This document shows positions 7,889 through 15,614 of a stretch of DNA of 50,074 nucleotides, piece by piece (position 1 is the stretch's first letter; each line of letters opens with the position of its first letter). The notes below the pieces were generated by a model. That model made no database searches and had not been told where the DNA came from. It was given only the letters and a program-made list of their open reading frames with translations. Source of the stretch: Spirirestis rafaelensis WJT71-NPBG6 (GTDB lineage: Bacteria > Cyanobacteriota > Cyanobacteriia > Cyanobacteriales > Nostocaceae); assembly GCA_019359015.1 (NCBI GenBank), contig JAHHID010000060.1, forward strand, positions 1-50,074. The letters run 5' to 3'. The position numbers were made by a program, and so were the translations under genes.

Positions 7889-9412
7889 ATGCAATCTCAA
7901 AAGCTTGGTGGACGCTACCAAATTCTCAAATATCTAGGAGAAGGGACTTTTGGAGTTACTTTTGTAGCTGAAGATATGCAACGACCGAACAATCCTAAGT
8001 GCGTTGTCAAGCAGTTTAAACCAAAAGCTACCGACCCGTACACTTTAGGAGAAGCACAACGTCTTTTTCAGCAAGAAGCAGAAATGCTGGAGAAGTTAGG
8101 AAAGCATGATCAAATCCCCTCTCTTTTAGCTCACCTTAACGAAAATCAAGAATTTTATTTGGTTCAGGAGTTTATCGAAGGTGACGATTTAACTGTAGAA
8201 TTACCTAAAGGCAAACAACTCAGCGAAGCTTATGTCACGGAAACTTTACAACATATTCTCGAAGTTCTAGCTTTTGTCCATCAGCACCAAATCATTCATC
8301 GAGATATCAAACCATCAAATATCCGACGACGCAAAGATGGTAAAATTGTGCTGATTGACTTTGGGGCGGTCAAACAAATCACTACCCAAGTTGTAAATTC
8401 TCAAGGACAAACGAGTTTTACCGTTGCGATTGGCACTCCTGGTTATATGCCGACTGAACAACGTACTTGTAACCCGCAATTCAGCAGCGATGTCTACGCA
8501 GTCGGAATGATTGGTATCCAAGCACTCACAGGAATACCCCCGGAGAATTTCCAAAAAGATTGTGAAACATGCGAAATTAGTTGGCGCAATGATGCACAAG
8601 TAAGCCAAGAGTTAGCAGATATTTTAGATAAAATGGTGTGCTATGACTTTCGTCAACGTTACCAGTCAGCAAGAGTTGCATTGCAAGCTTTAGAGGCTCT
8701 ACCACATGAGGGCACAAAAGTACACAATCAAACAAGTGCATTGCAAGCTCTAGAGGCTCTACCACCTTCGGGCATAGAAATACACAATCAAATAACAGCA
8801 ATTTCTCAGTCTTCCATAGTCAATCCAACTATACCAACCGAGCATTCGCGATCGCCCTGGAAATTTATTATTGGCTCGGCAATATCAGCAGTACTTGCAA
8901 CAAGTATTGGAATCTGGTATTACTCACCTTTTTTCAAACCCTCATCAGCACCAGAGAATTTTTTAACTTATGAAAACTCAAGTGTCGGGATAAAAATGAA
9001 ATATCCACAAAGCTGGGAAAGACGAGATCTAGACAATCTTATTACTGGTGAACTGGTTGCATTCGTATCTTTGAAACAAAGTGATGCAGACAAATTTCAA
9101 GAAAAACTGACTATCAGCGTTGAAGATTTTTCTGGGACATTAGAGGATTTTAGCGATACCTCGACTAGGGACATCAACAGTTATCTAGTAAAAGCTCAAA
9201 TCAAGAAGCCAAGCGAGACAACACTTGCAAATAAATTAGCCTATAAATTAATTTATACAGGTCATGATGGGGAAAATAATTTAAAAAGTATGCAATTCTT
9301 TACTTTAAGAGGTGATAAGGCATATGTAATTACTTACACAGCAGCAAGAGATAGTTACAATGACTTTATGCAAACAGCGGAGACAATGATTAAATCATTT
9401 GAAATTCAATAG
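7889..9412 (+). CDS. Membrane-anchored Ser/Thr protein kinase with extracytoplasmic sensor domain
   Basis: This Hanks-type kinase starts with LGGRYQILKYLGEGTFG. With ATG 7889 as the start, catalytic K41 (VVKQF), the HRD motif at 137-139 with D139 (IIHRDIKPSN) and DFG at 157-159 are all present, so it should be active. A GTG nine bases upstream is an alternative start; neither has a clear Shine-Dalgarno sequence. A linker contains a tandem 20-residue duplication (ALQALEALP.., encoded by 60-bp repeats at 8678-8797). One transmembrane helix lies at about 326-345. The outer domain of about 155 residues (YPQSWERRD..) resembles PsbP-like or DUF1795 domains. The context of COP23 and secreted proteases suggests a cell-envelope signalling cluster. 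Confidence 0.93.
   Translation: MQSQKLGGRYQILKYLGEGTFGVTFVAEDMQRPNNPKCVVKQFKPKATDPYTLGEAQRLFQQEAEMLEKLGKHDQIPSLLAHLNENQEFYLVQEFIEGDDLTVELPKGKQLSEAYVTETLQHILEVLAFVHQHQIIHRDIKPSNIRRRKDGKIVLIDFGAVKQITTQVVNSQGQTSFTVAIGTPGYMPTEQRTCNPQFSSDVYAVGMIGIQALTGIPPENFQKDCETCEISWRNDAQVSQELADILDKMVCYDFRQRYQSARVALQALEALPHEGTKVHNQTSALQALEALPPSGIEIHNQITAISQSSIVNPTIPTEHSRSPWKFIIGSAISAVLATSIGIWYYSPFFKPSSAPENFLTYENSSVGIKMKYPQSWERRDLDNLITGELVAFVSLKQSDADKFQEKLTISVEDFSGTLEDFSDTSTRDINSYLVKAQIKKPSETTLANKLAYKLIYTGHDGENNLKSMQFFTLRGDKAYVITYTAARDSYNDFMQTAETMIKSFEIQ
8678..8797 (+). repeat. 60-bp tandem duplication inside the kinase linker
   Basis: The unit beginning GCATTGCAAGCT at 8678 is repeated in frame at 8738, with about ten differences. 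It encodes two copies of a 20-residue segment between the kinase domain and the transmembrane helix. Confidence 0.85.
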
Positions 9413-9470
9413 AAACGTTCGGTTGTAGAAAGTCTTTACAATATATGTGATTTACCGGACATGACATAAT

Positions 9471-9619
9471 CTCGACTTTATTCCTTTTCCTGTAAGGCGA
9501 TTCTCCTGCAAAGACATTACGCGATCGCATACTCTGAAACTCTTATCCATCGCTAACTCTGACTTTACCGATGTCACGCCTTGCCGGGCTTGACATTATT
9601 TGATTTGGATAAAGTCGAG
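9471..9619. repeat. Inverted repeat bracket (CTCGACTTTAT)
   Basis: CTCGACTTTAT at 9471-9481 has its perfect reverse complement at 9609-9619, with nearby related ACATAAT/ACATTAT sequence. The 149-bp span is non-coding and abuts the protease-TPR remnant, so it may be a small inserted element. Confidence 0.45.
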
Positions 9620-9621
9620 CT

Positions 9622-9811
9622 TAGAGCCATCGCTTCCTCGTGCCGACTTGCCAGTTCAAACCGAGCATTACCTCGGTTACTGCGATTTCTTTAGCAATTT
9701 TAATTTTATTCACCTCAGGTGGTGATAGCGCCACAGCCATTTGCACTTGTACAAACAAAAGCAATTGATACGCCAATTAGTGCTGGTGCAAGTCGAGAAT
9801 AAAAATTCATT
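9622..9811 (-). pseudogene. Remnant of a second signal-peptide/protease-TPR gene
   Basis: On the minus strand, 9811 downward reads MNFYSRLAPALIGVSIAFVC. A frame change then gives VQMAVALSPPEVNKI and AKEIAV, which parallels the signal peptide and start of the intact protease (PVLIGLLMF..VALSPSEVEKIAREISV). A few bases later the sequence reads SNRGNARFELASRHEEA, a TPR unit like NRGNARSALGDKQGA. The whole protease domain is missing between these parts. This is a deleted and frameshifted relative of the gene at 4338-6764. Confidence 0.75.
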
Positions 9812-9821
9812 CCTTTATCCT

Positions 9822-10451
9822 TTAATCTCCAACAGACTTGATAACCGTCTCTATCGGCACAGCCCAACTGAGGCGAGTAATCTTTTGGTGCAAAGCTGCG
9901 TCAGCTTCTGAACCATCAGCAAACACAGAAGGCGCATCCCATAGCGGATAGGCGTGCATTCCATTCACACCCACAACTTCACCTCGACGATTTAACAATG
10001 GTCCGCCGCTCATGCCATTTTCGATATCATTGGTATACCCAAACTGATATCCTCCCTCTAAAGCTTTGTGCAGCGTCAGCGATATCTTACCAATAGTCAA
10101 TGCAAAACCTTTTTTTCCAGTTTCCCCTTCTACAGAGGGAAAGCCAGCTGCAAACACTTCATCCCCCACTGCCGGCCAAGAACCAAAAGATGCCACAGTA
10201 TAAATAATGCCAGTGCTGCGGAACTGCAATAAACCTAAATCATTTTGCCCAAAACGAATACTAGACAACACATCAGCCACCCAGATCCGATTATCATTTG
10301 TCTGAATGCGATACGGGGAGTTATTTGTTCGCAACACATGAGCATTCGTCAGCACAGTATAAAAGTCGCCCTGCCTTTTTAGTAAAATTCCTGAGCCTAA
10401 GAGATCTTGCGATATTACCTTCACGGTAATAGCTTGCCCTTGCTTCTCCAA
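9822..10451 (-). CDS. Trypsin-like serine protease, TPR-less, apparently frameshifted near the N terminus
   Basis: The intact part is 209 aa and covers a complete S1 domain: His in VLTNAHVLR, Asp in GQNDLGLLQF and Ser in ENGMSGGPLL. It opens with TTG at 10451, inside the protease domain, and has no export signal. The upstream frame on the same strand (ATG at 10530) encodes MQVKLVLNYTGNLVLLTLF, a plausible signal peptide. Removing one base from a run of six A (plus strand 10473-10478) fuses them as ..LVLLTLFTQLSIKQLEKQGQ. The gene is therefore either a fresh pseudogene, a sequencing error at a homopolymer, or a slippage-controlled gene. It belongs to the same protease group as 4338-6764. Confidence 0.75.
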   Translation of the reverse strand: MEKQGQAITVKVISQDLLGSGILLKRQGDFYTVLTNAHVLRTNNSPYRIQTNDNRIWVADVLSSIRFGQNDLGLLQFRSTGIIYTVASFGSWPAVGDEVFAAGFPSVEGETGKKGFALTIGKISLTLHKALEGGYQFGYTNDIENGMSGGPLLNRRGEVVGVNGMHAYPLWDAPSVFADGSEADAALHQKITRLSWAVPIETVIKSVGD

Positions 10452-10530
10452 CTGTTTTATCGATAGTTGAGTAAAAAAGGGTTAATAACACTAAGTTCCC
10501 TGTATAATTCAATACTAATTTAACTTGCAT
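10452..10530 (-). other. Signal-peptide exon of the frameshifted protease
   Basis: ATG 10530 starts MQVKLVLNYTGNLVLLTLF, a short charged start and a hydrophobic core. The A6 run at 10473-10478 shifts it out of frame with the protease body. The uninterrupted gene would span 9822-10530. Confidence 0.6.
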
Positions 10531-10858
10531 TTTCTCTAAATATACTTAATATATCAGGAAATTGGCGCTTATTTTTTAATTTAATAAATAACTGAGGAGA
10601 AATTATTGTTGCTTGACAATAACTATAATAAGTGGTTATATTTTTGCCTAGTTTGTTCAGGCATTATAAAGCGAACAACTTTAGCACCGGAAGACTTGAG
10701 GTTTGTGTCACAACATTGACACATAATTTTCATATTATCTCCACAAAATTGAAATATATTGGCTAGGAAAGTTAACTATTTGTTACAAACTGGTTAGCGA
10801 TCGCTTGTCTTTTTCATAAGTTTTTCATGATTATTTGCAGATATCGGGGTTATCAGAC
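10531..10858. promoter_or_regulatory. Divergent intergenic region upstream of the bicarbonate transporter
   Basis: This AT-rich sequence lies between the protease and sbtA-like genes and carries no gene. It presumably holds the carbon-responsive promoter. A specific CmpR or NdhR site could not be assigned by eye. Confidence 0.35.
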
Positions 10859-11842
10859 ATGAATTCGAGCCTGATTTTGTCCAATATATTAAATCCGCCA
10901 GTGCTTTTTTTCTTTCTAGGAATGCTGGCAATTTTTCTCAAATCAGATTTAGAAATTCCTCCCCCTTTGCCAAAGTTGTTTTCTCTTTATCTTTTACTTG
11001 CTATTGGGTTTAAGGGAGGATATGAACTTGAGGAAAGTGGAATTAATCCACAAATTGGGCTGACACTCTTAGCAGCTGTAGTCATGGCTTCTTTGGTACC
11101 CGTCTACTCCTTTTTTATCCTAAAAATAAAACTTGACGCATATAATGCAGCGGCTATTGCTGCAACTTATGGTTCAATTAGTGCCGTCACATTTATCACG
11201 GCTCAATCTTTTCTCAAAATTCTTAGCATCAACTCAGATGGTTACATGGTAGCTGCTTTAGCTTTGATGGAATCTCCGGCAATTGTTGTCGGAATTGTTT
11301 TAGTAAGAATTTTTGCTAAAAGCAAAGAAAACGAAGCCGAAAAATCAGAATTTTCTTGGAGTGAAGTTCTCCGAGAAGCTTTTTTAAATGGTTCTGTATT
11401 TCTCTTAGTTGGTAGCGTTGTTATCGGCATTCTCACCGGGGAAAAAGGATGGGAGAAGTTGCAACCATTTACCCAAGGAATCTTTTACGGCGTTTTAGCA
11501 TTCTTCTTATTAGATATGGGAATGGTAGCGGCAAGAAGAATTAAAGACTTGAGCAAAACAGGTTCTTTTTTGATTGCATTTTCTGTATTCATGCCTGTGG
11601 CAAATGCAATTATCGGGATAATTATCGCCAAAATCATCGGTATTCCTCAAGGCAATGCCCTTTTGTTTGCCGTTCTTTGTGCAAGTGCTTCTTATATAGC
11701 GGTTCCAGCAGCGATGAGAATGACAGTTCCCGAAGCTAATCCCAGTTTGTACGTTTCTATGGCTTTAGCGCTAACCTTTCCTTTCAACATTATTGTCGGG
11801 ATTCCCTTATATATGAATATCATCAAAATTATGGGAGTTTAA
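10859..11842 (+). CDS. Sodium-dependent bicarbonate transporter, SbtA family
   Basis: The ATG at 10859 gives a 327-aa polytopic membrane protein (MNSSLILSNILNPPVLFF). A TTG 24 bases upstream is less likely. About ten hydrophobic segments are visible. The family signature LLAIGFKGGYEL in the first half and LLDMGMVAARRI in the second half are the paired repeats of the SbtA fold. It should import bicarbonate with Na+ at the plasma membrane for the CO2-concentrating mechanism. It appears closer to the divergent second SbtA type than to the classical one, because the long cytoplasmic loop is short here. An SbtB-like gene follows after 4 bases, supporting the call. Confidence 0.88.
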   Translation: MNSSLILSNILNPPVLFFFLGMLAIFLKSDLEIPPPLPKLFSLYLLLAIGFKGGYELEESGINPQIGLTLLAAVVMASLVPVYSFFILKIKLDAYNAAAIAATYGSISAVTFITAQSFLKILSINSDGYMVAALALMESPAIVVGIVLVRIFAKSKENEAEKSEFSWSEVLREAFLNGSVFLLVGSVVIGILTGEKGWEKLQPFTQGIFYGVLAFFLLDMGMVAARRIKDLSKTGSFLIAFSVFMPVANAIIGIIIAKIIGIPQGNALLFAVLCASASYIAVPAAMRMTVPEANPSLYVSMALALTFPFNIIVGIPLYMNIIKIMGV

Positions 11843-11846
11843 AGAA

Positions 11847-12140
11847 GTGGAATTAGTCAAGAAAGTAGAAATAATTACCAATTCCTTAGAGCTTCCTCAA
11901 GTTATTAAGATTCTCGAAAAAGCGGGTGTTTCTGGGTATACTATCATTGAGAACGTTACAGGCACAGGCGACAGAGGTAGAATCCTGAATGATTTAGCAA
12001 CACAAGCACTCACCAATGGCTATGTAATGAGTATTTGTACCGAAAAACAAGAACATCAATTAGTGGCAGCAATCGAACCAGTATTGAAGAAATTTGGCGG
12101 TGTGTGTATTGTTTCTGATGCACAGTGGATTGCTCATTAG
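11847..12140 (+). CDS. SbtB-like P-II family regulator of the bicarbonate transporter
   Basis: This 97-aa P-II-like protein (KKVEIITNSLELPQVIKILE) begins 4 bases after the transporter stop, so the two are translated from one message. SbtB proteins bind adenine nucleotides, including cAMP and AMP, and dock on SbtA trimers to control bicarbonate flux. The T-loop region (ENVTGTGDRGRILND) is short. The C-terminal cysteine motif CGPEGC of Synechocystis SbtB is absent; the protein ends VSDAQWIAH. Redox control through that motif is therefore not expected. Confidence 0.85.
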   Translation: MELVKKVEIITNSLELPQVIKILEKAGVSGYTIIENVTGTGDRGRILNDLATQALTNGYVMSICTEKQEHQLVAAIEPVLKKFGGVCIVSDAQWIAH

Positions 12141-12154
12141 ATAAGCTTTGTACG

Positions 12155-12192
12155 TAGAGAGACGCGGTTATTTTTTTGCGTTTCTCTTTTCT
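12155..12192 (+). terminator. Rho-independent terminator after the sbtA/sbtB pair
   Basis: Arms AGAGACGC and GCGTTTCT pair (one G-U) around a T-rich loop, and TTTTCTTT follows. It lies 15 bases past the P-II stop, so the carbonic anhydrase may be read separately or by partial read-through. Confidence 0.6.
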
Positions 12193-12278
12193 TTAAAAGT
12201 TGATATTTTTTATCAGTAAAAATAATTATATCTGATAAATGATTAGACTTAACACATATTTATTGAGGTAATTAAACC

Positions 12279-12956
12279 GTGCCACTAAAAAGAATAATTG
12301 CCGGACTGAACGATTTTCATGATAATTATTTCACCGCCCACCGTGAGATGTTTGAGCATTTATCTCACGGTCAAAGTCCGGAAGTTTTATTTATCACTTG
12401 TTCCGACTCACGGATTGATCCATGTTTAATTACTCAAAGCCAGCCTGGTGAATTATTTGTTATCCGTAATATCGGTAATATCATACCAGCTTATGGAATC
12501 TCAAATAGTGCCGAAGCGGCTGGTATAGAATATGCTGTTCAAACTTTGGATATCAAAGACATTGTTATTTGCGGTCATTCTCACTGCGGAGCGATGAAAG
12601 GACTATTGCAAGTAGGTAATCTTGCTCAACAGATGCCTTTAGTTTACGATTGGCTGAAGCATCATGGCGAAGCAACTCGCCGTCTCGTCTTAGATAACTA
12701 TCAACATTATTCTGGCGAGCAACTTTTAAAGGTAACAATTGAGCAGAATGTTTTAACGCAGATAGAAAATCTAGAGACTTACCCAGTTATTCGCTCTAGA
12801 CTTCATGGCGGGAAACTTACTCTTCACGCTTGGATTTATGAGATTGAAACTGGAGAAGTCTTTGCCTACGACGCTAACATAGGTAAATTTAAAATTATTG
12901 AAAACCGCCCTTTCCCTGTACCTAACCCTTTAATCGGTATACACTTAGTAGAATAG
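12279..12956 (+). CDS. Beta-type carbonic anhydrase
   Basis: The 225-aa protein has the zinc ligands C41, H100 and C103 and the catalytic Asp-Arg dyad D43/R45 (ITCSDSRIDP and ICGHSHCGAMKG). It interconverts CO2 and bicarbonate. The length matches the plain beta-CA form; it lacks the C-terminal extension of carboxysomal CcaA/IcfA. No signal peptide is obvious. Its position directly after the bicarbonate transporter and P-II gene points to a role in handling the imported bicarbonate. Confidence 0.95.
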   Translation: MPLKRIIAGLNDFHDNYFTAHREMFEHLSHGQSPEVLFITCSDSRIDPCLITQSQPGELFVIRNIGNIIPAYGISNSAEAAGIEYAVQTLDIKDIVICGHSHCGAMKGLLQVGNLAQQMPLVYDWLKHHGEATRRLVLDNYQHYSGEQLLKVTIEQNVLTQIENLETYPVIRSRLHGGKLTLHAWIYEIETGEVFAYDANIGKFKIIENRPFPVPNPLIGIHLVE

Positions 12957-13070
12957 TCTATAATATTTAATGCATAATGGCTAGTGAGCAATGATTGGAT
13001 CAACTACTCATTAGTCATTATCAATTTGGGATTAATATAAATAACAACATCTCAATATATCGATAATATT

Positions 13071-14411
13071 ATGTGTGCGGTTAAATCTTCTTTTTTCACT
13101 AAAAACACAAATCTTATCCGAGAACAAGTTAAACAATACTGGAACTCTAGCCATAAATGGTTAGTAAATACACCAGAAAGAGCGTTAGAAGAAGCTTACC
13201 AAGCAGCTAAAATAATTAAAAACATCGAATCCGAACACTTTGGCAACGAAAAAATATCTCCTGACTCAGGAATTTATACTGACAGTGTAATGTCTTATTG
13301 GGTAGTTTCTTTAAATAAAAACTTAACTATTATCAAAGCAAAGTTGGCTGAGTTTAGCTTGACGCGTTCTATTACACATAGCTCAAGTCCAGTTTTTTTA
13401 GATAAGCTGAATTTTATAGATCAGGTGATAGCTAAGTATAGCGCAGATGAACTTAGCGTAGACGCGGAGCGGCTTGTCGCCAGAGATCGCCAAGGATATC
13501 CGCAAGTATCTAGCACCATACCTCCGATTGCTGAACCACTACAAATTAACCGTGACAAAGTGAAAAAGCAACCAGATTCATCTAATATAGACGCTAACAA
13601 AGTTCAGCCTGTAATGAAAAAAACAGGGTTATTTCCCCGGTCAATTGGTAGAACTTTTAATAAAATTAAAGCTGATTTTAATCCACAATCAGAGCAGCAA
13701 GTTGTTAACAATTACCGAATCTCTAGAAATAGAACAAGAACGGCTGTAAAATTTTTGGCAATGCTAATTATTATACCGCTTTTAACTCAAATATTATCTA
13801 AAGAATTATTAATAAATCCTATACTAGACCGCGTTAGAGGTGAAAATGCACCCGAAATTTTCCTGAACTCGGAAATGGAAGAAGAAGCTCTCAAAGAATT
13901 AAAGAGTTTTGAACAACAACTTAGATTTAACAATCTGATTCATCAAGCACCGTTGGTTTCTTCGGAAGCAATAGAAGAAAAAGTAAAAAACAAAGCACTT
14001 GAACTGGCTGAAGAATTTATTGGTAAAAGCAATAATGCCATTAGCAATGTTTTTGCTGATTTGATATCACTAATCGCTTTTGCCGTAGTCATCGCTACAA
14101 GTAGAAGAGAAATTGTGATAGTCAAGTCTTTTATGGATGAAATTGTTTATGGTCTAAGTGATAGTGCGAAGGCTTTTTTAATTATTTTATTCACAGATAT
14201 GTTTGTGGGATTCCACTCACCACATGGGTGGGAAGTTATTCTAGAAGCATTATCAGAACATTTAGGATTAGCAGCAAATAGAAGCGCAATATTTCTATTT
14301 ATCGCCACATTTCCTGTGATTTTAGACACTATATGTAAATATTGGATATTCCGCTATCTCAGTCGTTTATCTCCTTCAGCATTAGCTACTTTGAAAGAAA
14401 TGGACGAGTAA
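13071..14411 (+). CDS. pxcA: Proton extrusion protein PxcA (CotA/CemA family)
   Basis: This 446-aa membrane protein has a soluble N-terminal part (1 to about 225) and a first membrane segment near 223-241 (VKFLAMLIIIPLLTQIL). A charged linker and three further helices in the C-terminal 130 residues follow, the layout of cyanobacterial PxcA and chloroplast CemA. PxcA is needed for light-driven Na+-dependent proton release, which supports inorganic carbon and nitrate uptake. Its place after SbtA, SbtB and carbonic anhydrase fits that function. Residues around 130-145 (VDAERLVARDRQGY) come from a GACGCGGAGCGGCTTGTCGC repeat of the Nostoc type, seemingly inserted in frame in the variable linker. 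Confidence 0.92.
   Translation: MCAVKSSFFTKNTNLIREQVKQYWNSSHKWLVNTPERALEEAYQAAKIIKNIESEHFGNEKISPDSGIYTDSVMSYWVVSLNKNLTIIKAKLAEFSLTRSITHSSSPVFLDKLNFIDQVIAKYSADELSVDAERLVARDRQGYPQVSSTIPPIAEPLQINRDKVKKQPDSSNIDANKVQPVMKKTGLFPRSIGRTFNKIKADFNPQSEQQVVNNYRISRNRTRTAVKFLAMLIIIPLLTQILSKELLINPILDRVRGENAPEIFLNSEMEEEALKELKSFEQQLRFNNLIHQAPLVSSEAIEEKVKNKALELAEEFIGKSNNAISNVFADLISLIAFAVVIATSRREIVIVKSFMDEIVYGLSDSAKAFLIILFTDMFVGFHSPHGWEVILEALSEHLGLAANRSAIFLFIATFPVILDTICKYWIFRYLSRLSPSALATLKEMDE
13459..13490 (+). repeat. Interspersed repeat within the pxcA coding sequence
   Basis: GACGCGGAGCGGCTTGTCGC resembles the short GC-rich repeats that are normally intergenic in Nostoc-type genomes. Its base composition contrasts with the AT-rich codons around it, and it keeps the reading frame. 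Confidence 0.5.
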
Positions 14412-14567
14412 TCAATAATTCAAACTTAAAAAAGATGAATTTTTAGTTATTTGACTAGCTAATAATAGACAATATTGCACTCATTCTTCTTCTTTGCGAC
14501 TTGCGCCTAGAAGTGAGACAAAAAATTATTTCTGTAAAAGATTTAGTCTTTAAATATACAAATATTT

Positions 14568-14870
14568 TTACATTGAAAAACGCCTAACTTCAAATCCCTG
14601 CAATCCTTTTGGTTCTTCATACTCAACCACTACATCTTGAACCATAGCAGCAGGTGGTCCAGAATGACACCAGCGAATCATCTCTTCTACAACATTCTGC
14701 GCTCCCTCAAAGACTGCTTCCACGCGACTATCGGGGAGATTTCGCACCCAACCCTGCAATCCTAACTGGCTAGCTGTATCGACAGTGGCGTAGCGATAAC
14801 CTACTCCTTGAACTCTCCCCGTAACAAATACGTGGGCGCGGATTTGCGGCGATGCTGTAAGACTTTCCAT
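14568..14870 (-). CDS. acyP: Acylphosphatase
   Basis: This is a 100-aa protein of normal family length with the signatures VTGRVQGVGYRYAT (catalytic Arg) and GLQGWVRNLPDSRVEAVFEG (catalytic Asn). It hydrolyses carboxyl-phosphate bonds such as acetyl- or carbamoyl-phosphate in the cytoplasm. It is a single gene convergent with pxcA and divergent from the DUF1823 gene. The cellular role in cyanobacteria is not settled. Confidence 0.95.
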   Translation of the reverse strand: MESLTASPQIRAHVFVTGRVQGVGYRYATVDTASQLGLQGWVRNLPDSRVEAVFEGAQNVVEEMIRWCHSGPPAAMVQDVVVEYEEPKGLQGFEVRRFSM

Positions 14871-15017
14871 TGGATGGCATACTGTTGACGATATCTAGTT
14901 TACCTGCTTTATTGACATAATATCTAGTTTTTTAGTTGAATAAAGTGATTCTAATCCTAATCATCATCGTTGCCAGCGTCAATTAAGAACTAACAACTAA
15001 CATTTTTCGTTTTCCTT

Positions 15018-15392
15018 ATGTCTAACCTGCCTCCACTGAATACTGAAACGATTTGGGCAATTCTTAATGAAGAAATTGATGATGCCATAGTTAACAAATT
15101 GGTATGGTATTGCTTAGGGTATCGCTACGACGAAATAAGCCGACAATGGGACACTAGCAAAGTATTACCAGAATGGCGGGATGAGTACCCAGAACCACCA
15201 GATTTTATTGAAAATCGCCCCCCAACAGTCAAATTAACTCGTTCGATTCCTGCGGACAATAAACAATTGCTGAAAGAAGAATTAGGTTTCAAAGGTTATA
15301 AAATAGGTGAATTTGGACCTCGGCAAACTCGCAGAGCGACGGCGGCGAATTGGTTGTTAAGTTACATGCAACATAACAGCAAATCTGAGTAA
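15018..15392 (+). CDS. DUF1823 family protein
   Basis: This 124-aa soluble protein belongs to a family conserved in cyanobacteria and plastid-bearing organisms. The recognised features are the N terminus NLPPLNTETIWAIL, the centre PEWRDEYPEPPDFI and the C-terminal block GFKGYKIGEFGPRQTRRATA. Its function is unknown. It precedes a GH13 gene by 222 bp and is probably separately transcribed. Confidence 0.85.
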   Translation: MSNLPPLNTETIWAILNEEIDDAIVNKLVWYCLGYRYDEISRQWDTSKVLPEWRDEYPEPPDFIENRPPTVKLTRSIPADNKQLLKEELGFKGYKIGEFGPRQTRRATAANWLLSYMQHNSKSE

Positions 15393-15614
15393 TCAAGTAA
15401 ATATTCCTACTTTAGATATACCTAAGGAGTATTGACAAGTAACTATAACTTGTTAAATCAACAACTATGCGAACTCAGAAAAATAAATATAGCTGACAAA
15501 ATATGTCTTAAGATAGAGGTATTAGTTATGTAATTACTTCGCAAGAACTATTTGCTAACTTAAAAAAAAATCCGAGAATACGAAGAACTACACTTTTAAA
15601 GTACAAATACTTTT

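Noticed and set aside
15397-15410. GTAN8TAC motif upstream of GH13 copy 1
   Set aside because: The 14-mer fits NtcA but no TAN3T box lies 20-24 bases downstream, and about a dozen such motifs are expected by chance in 50 kb.
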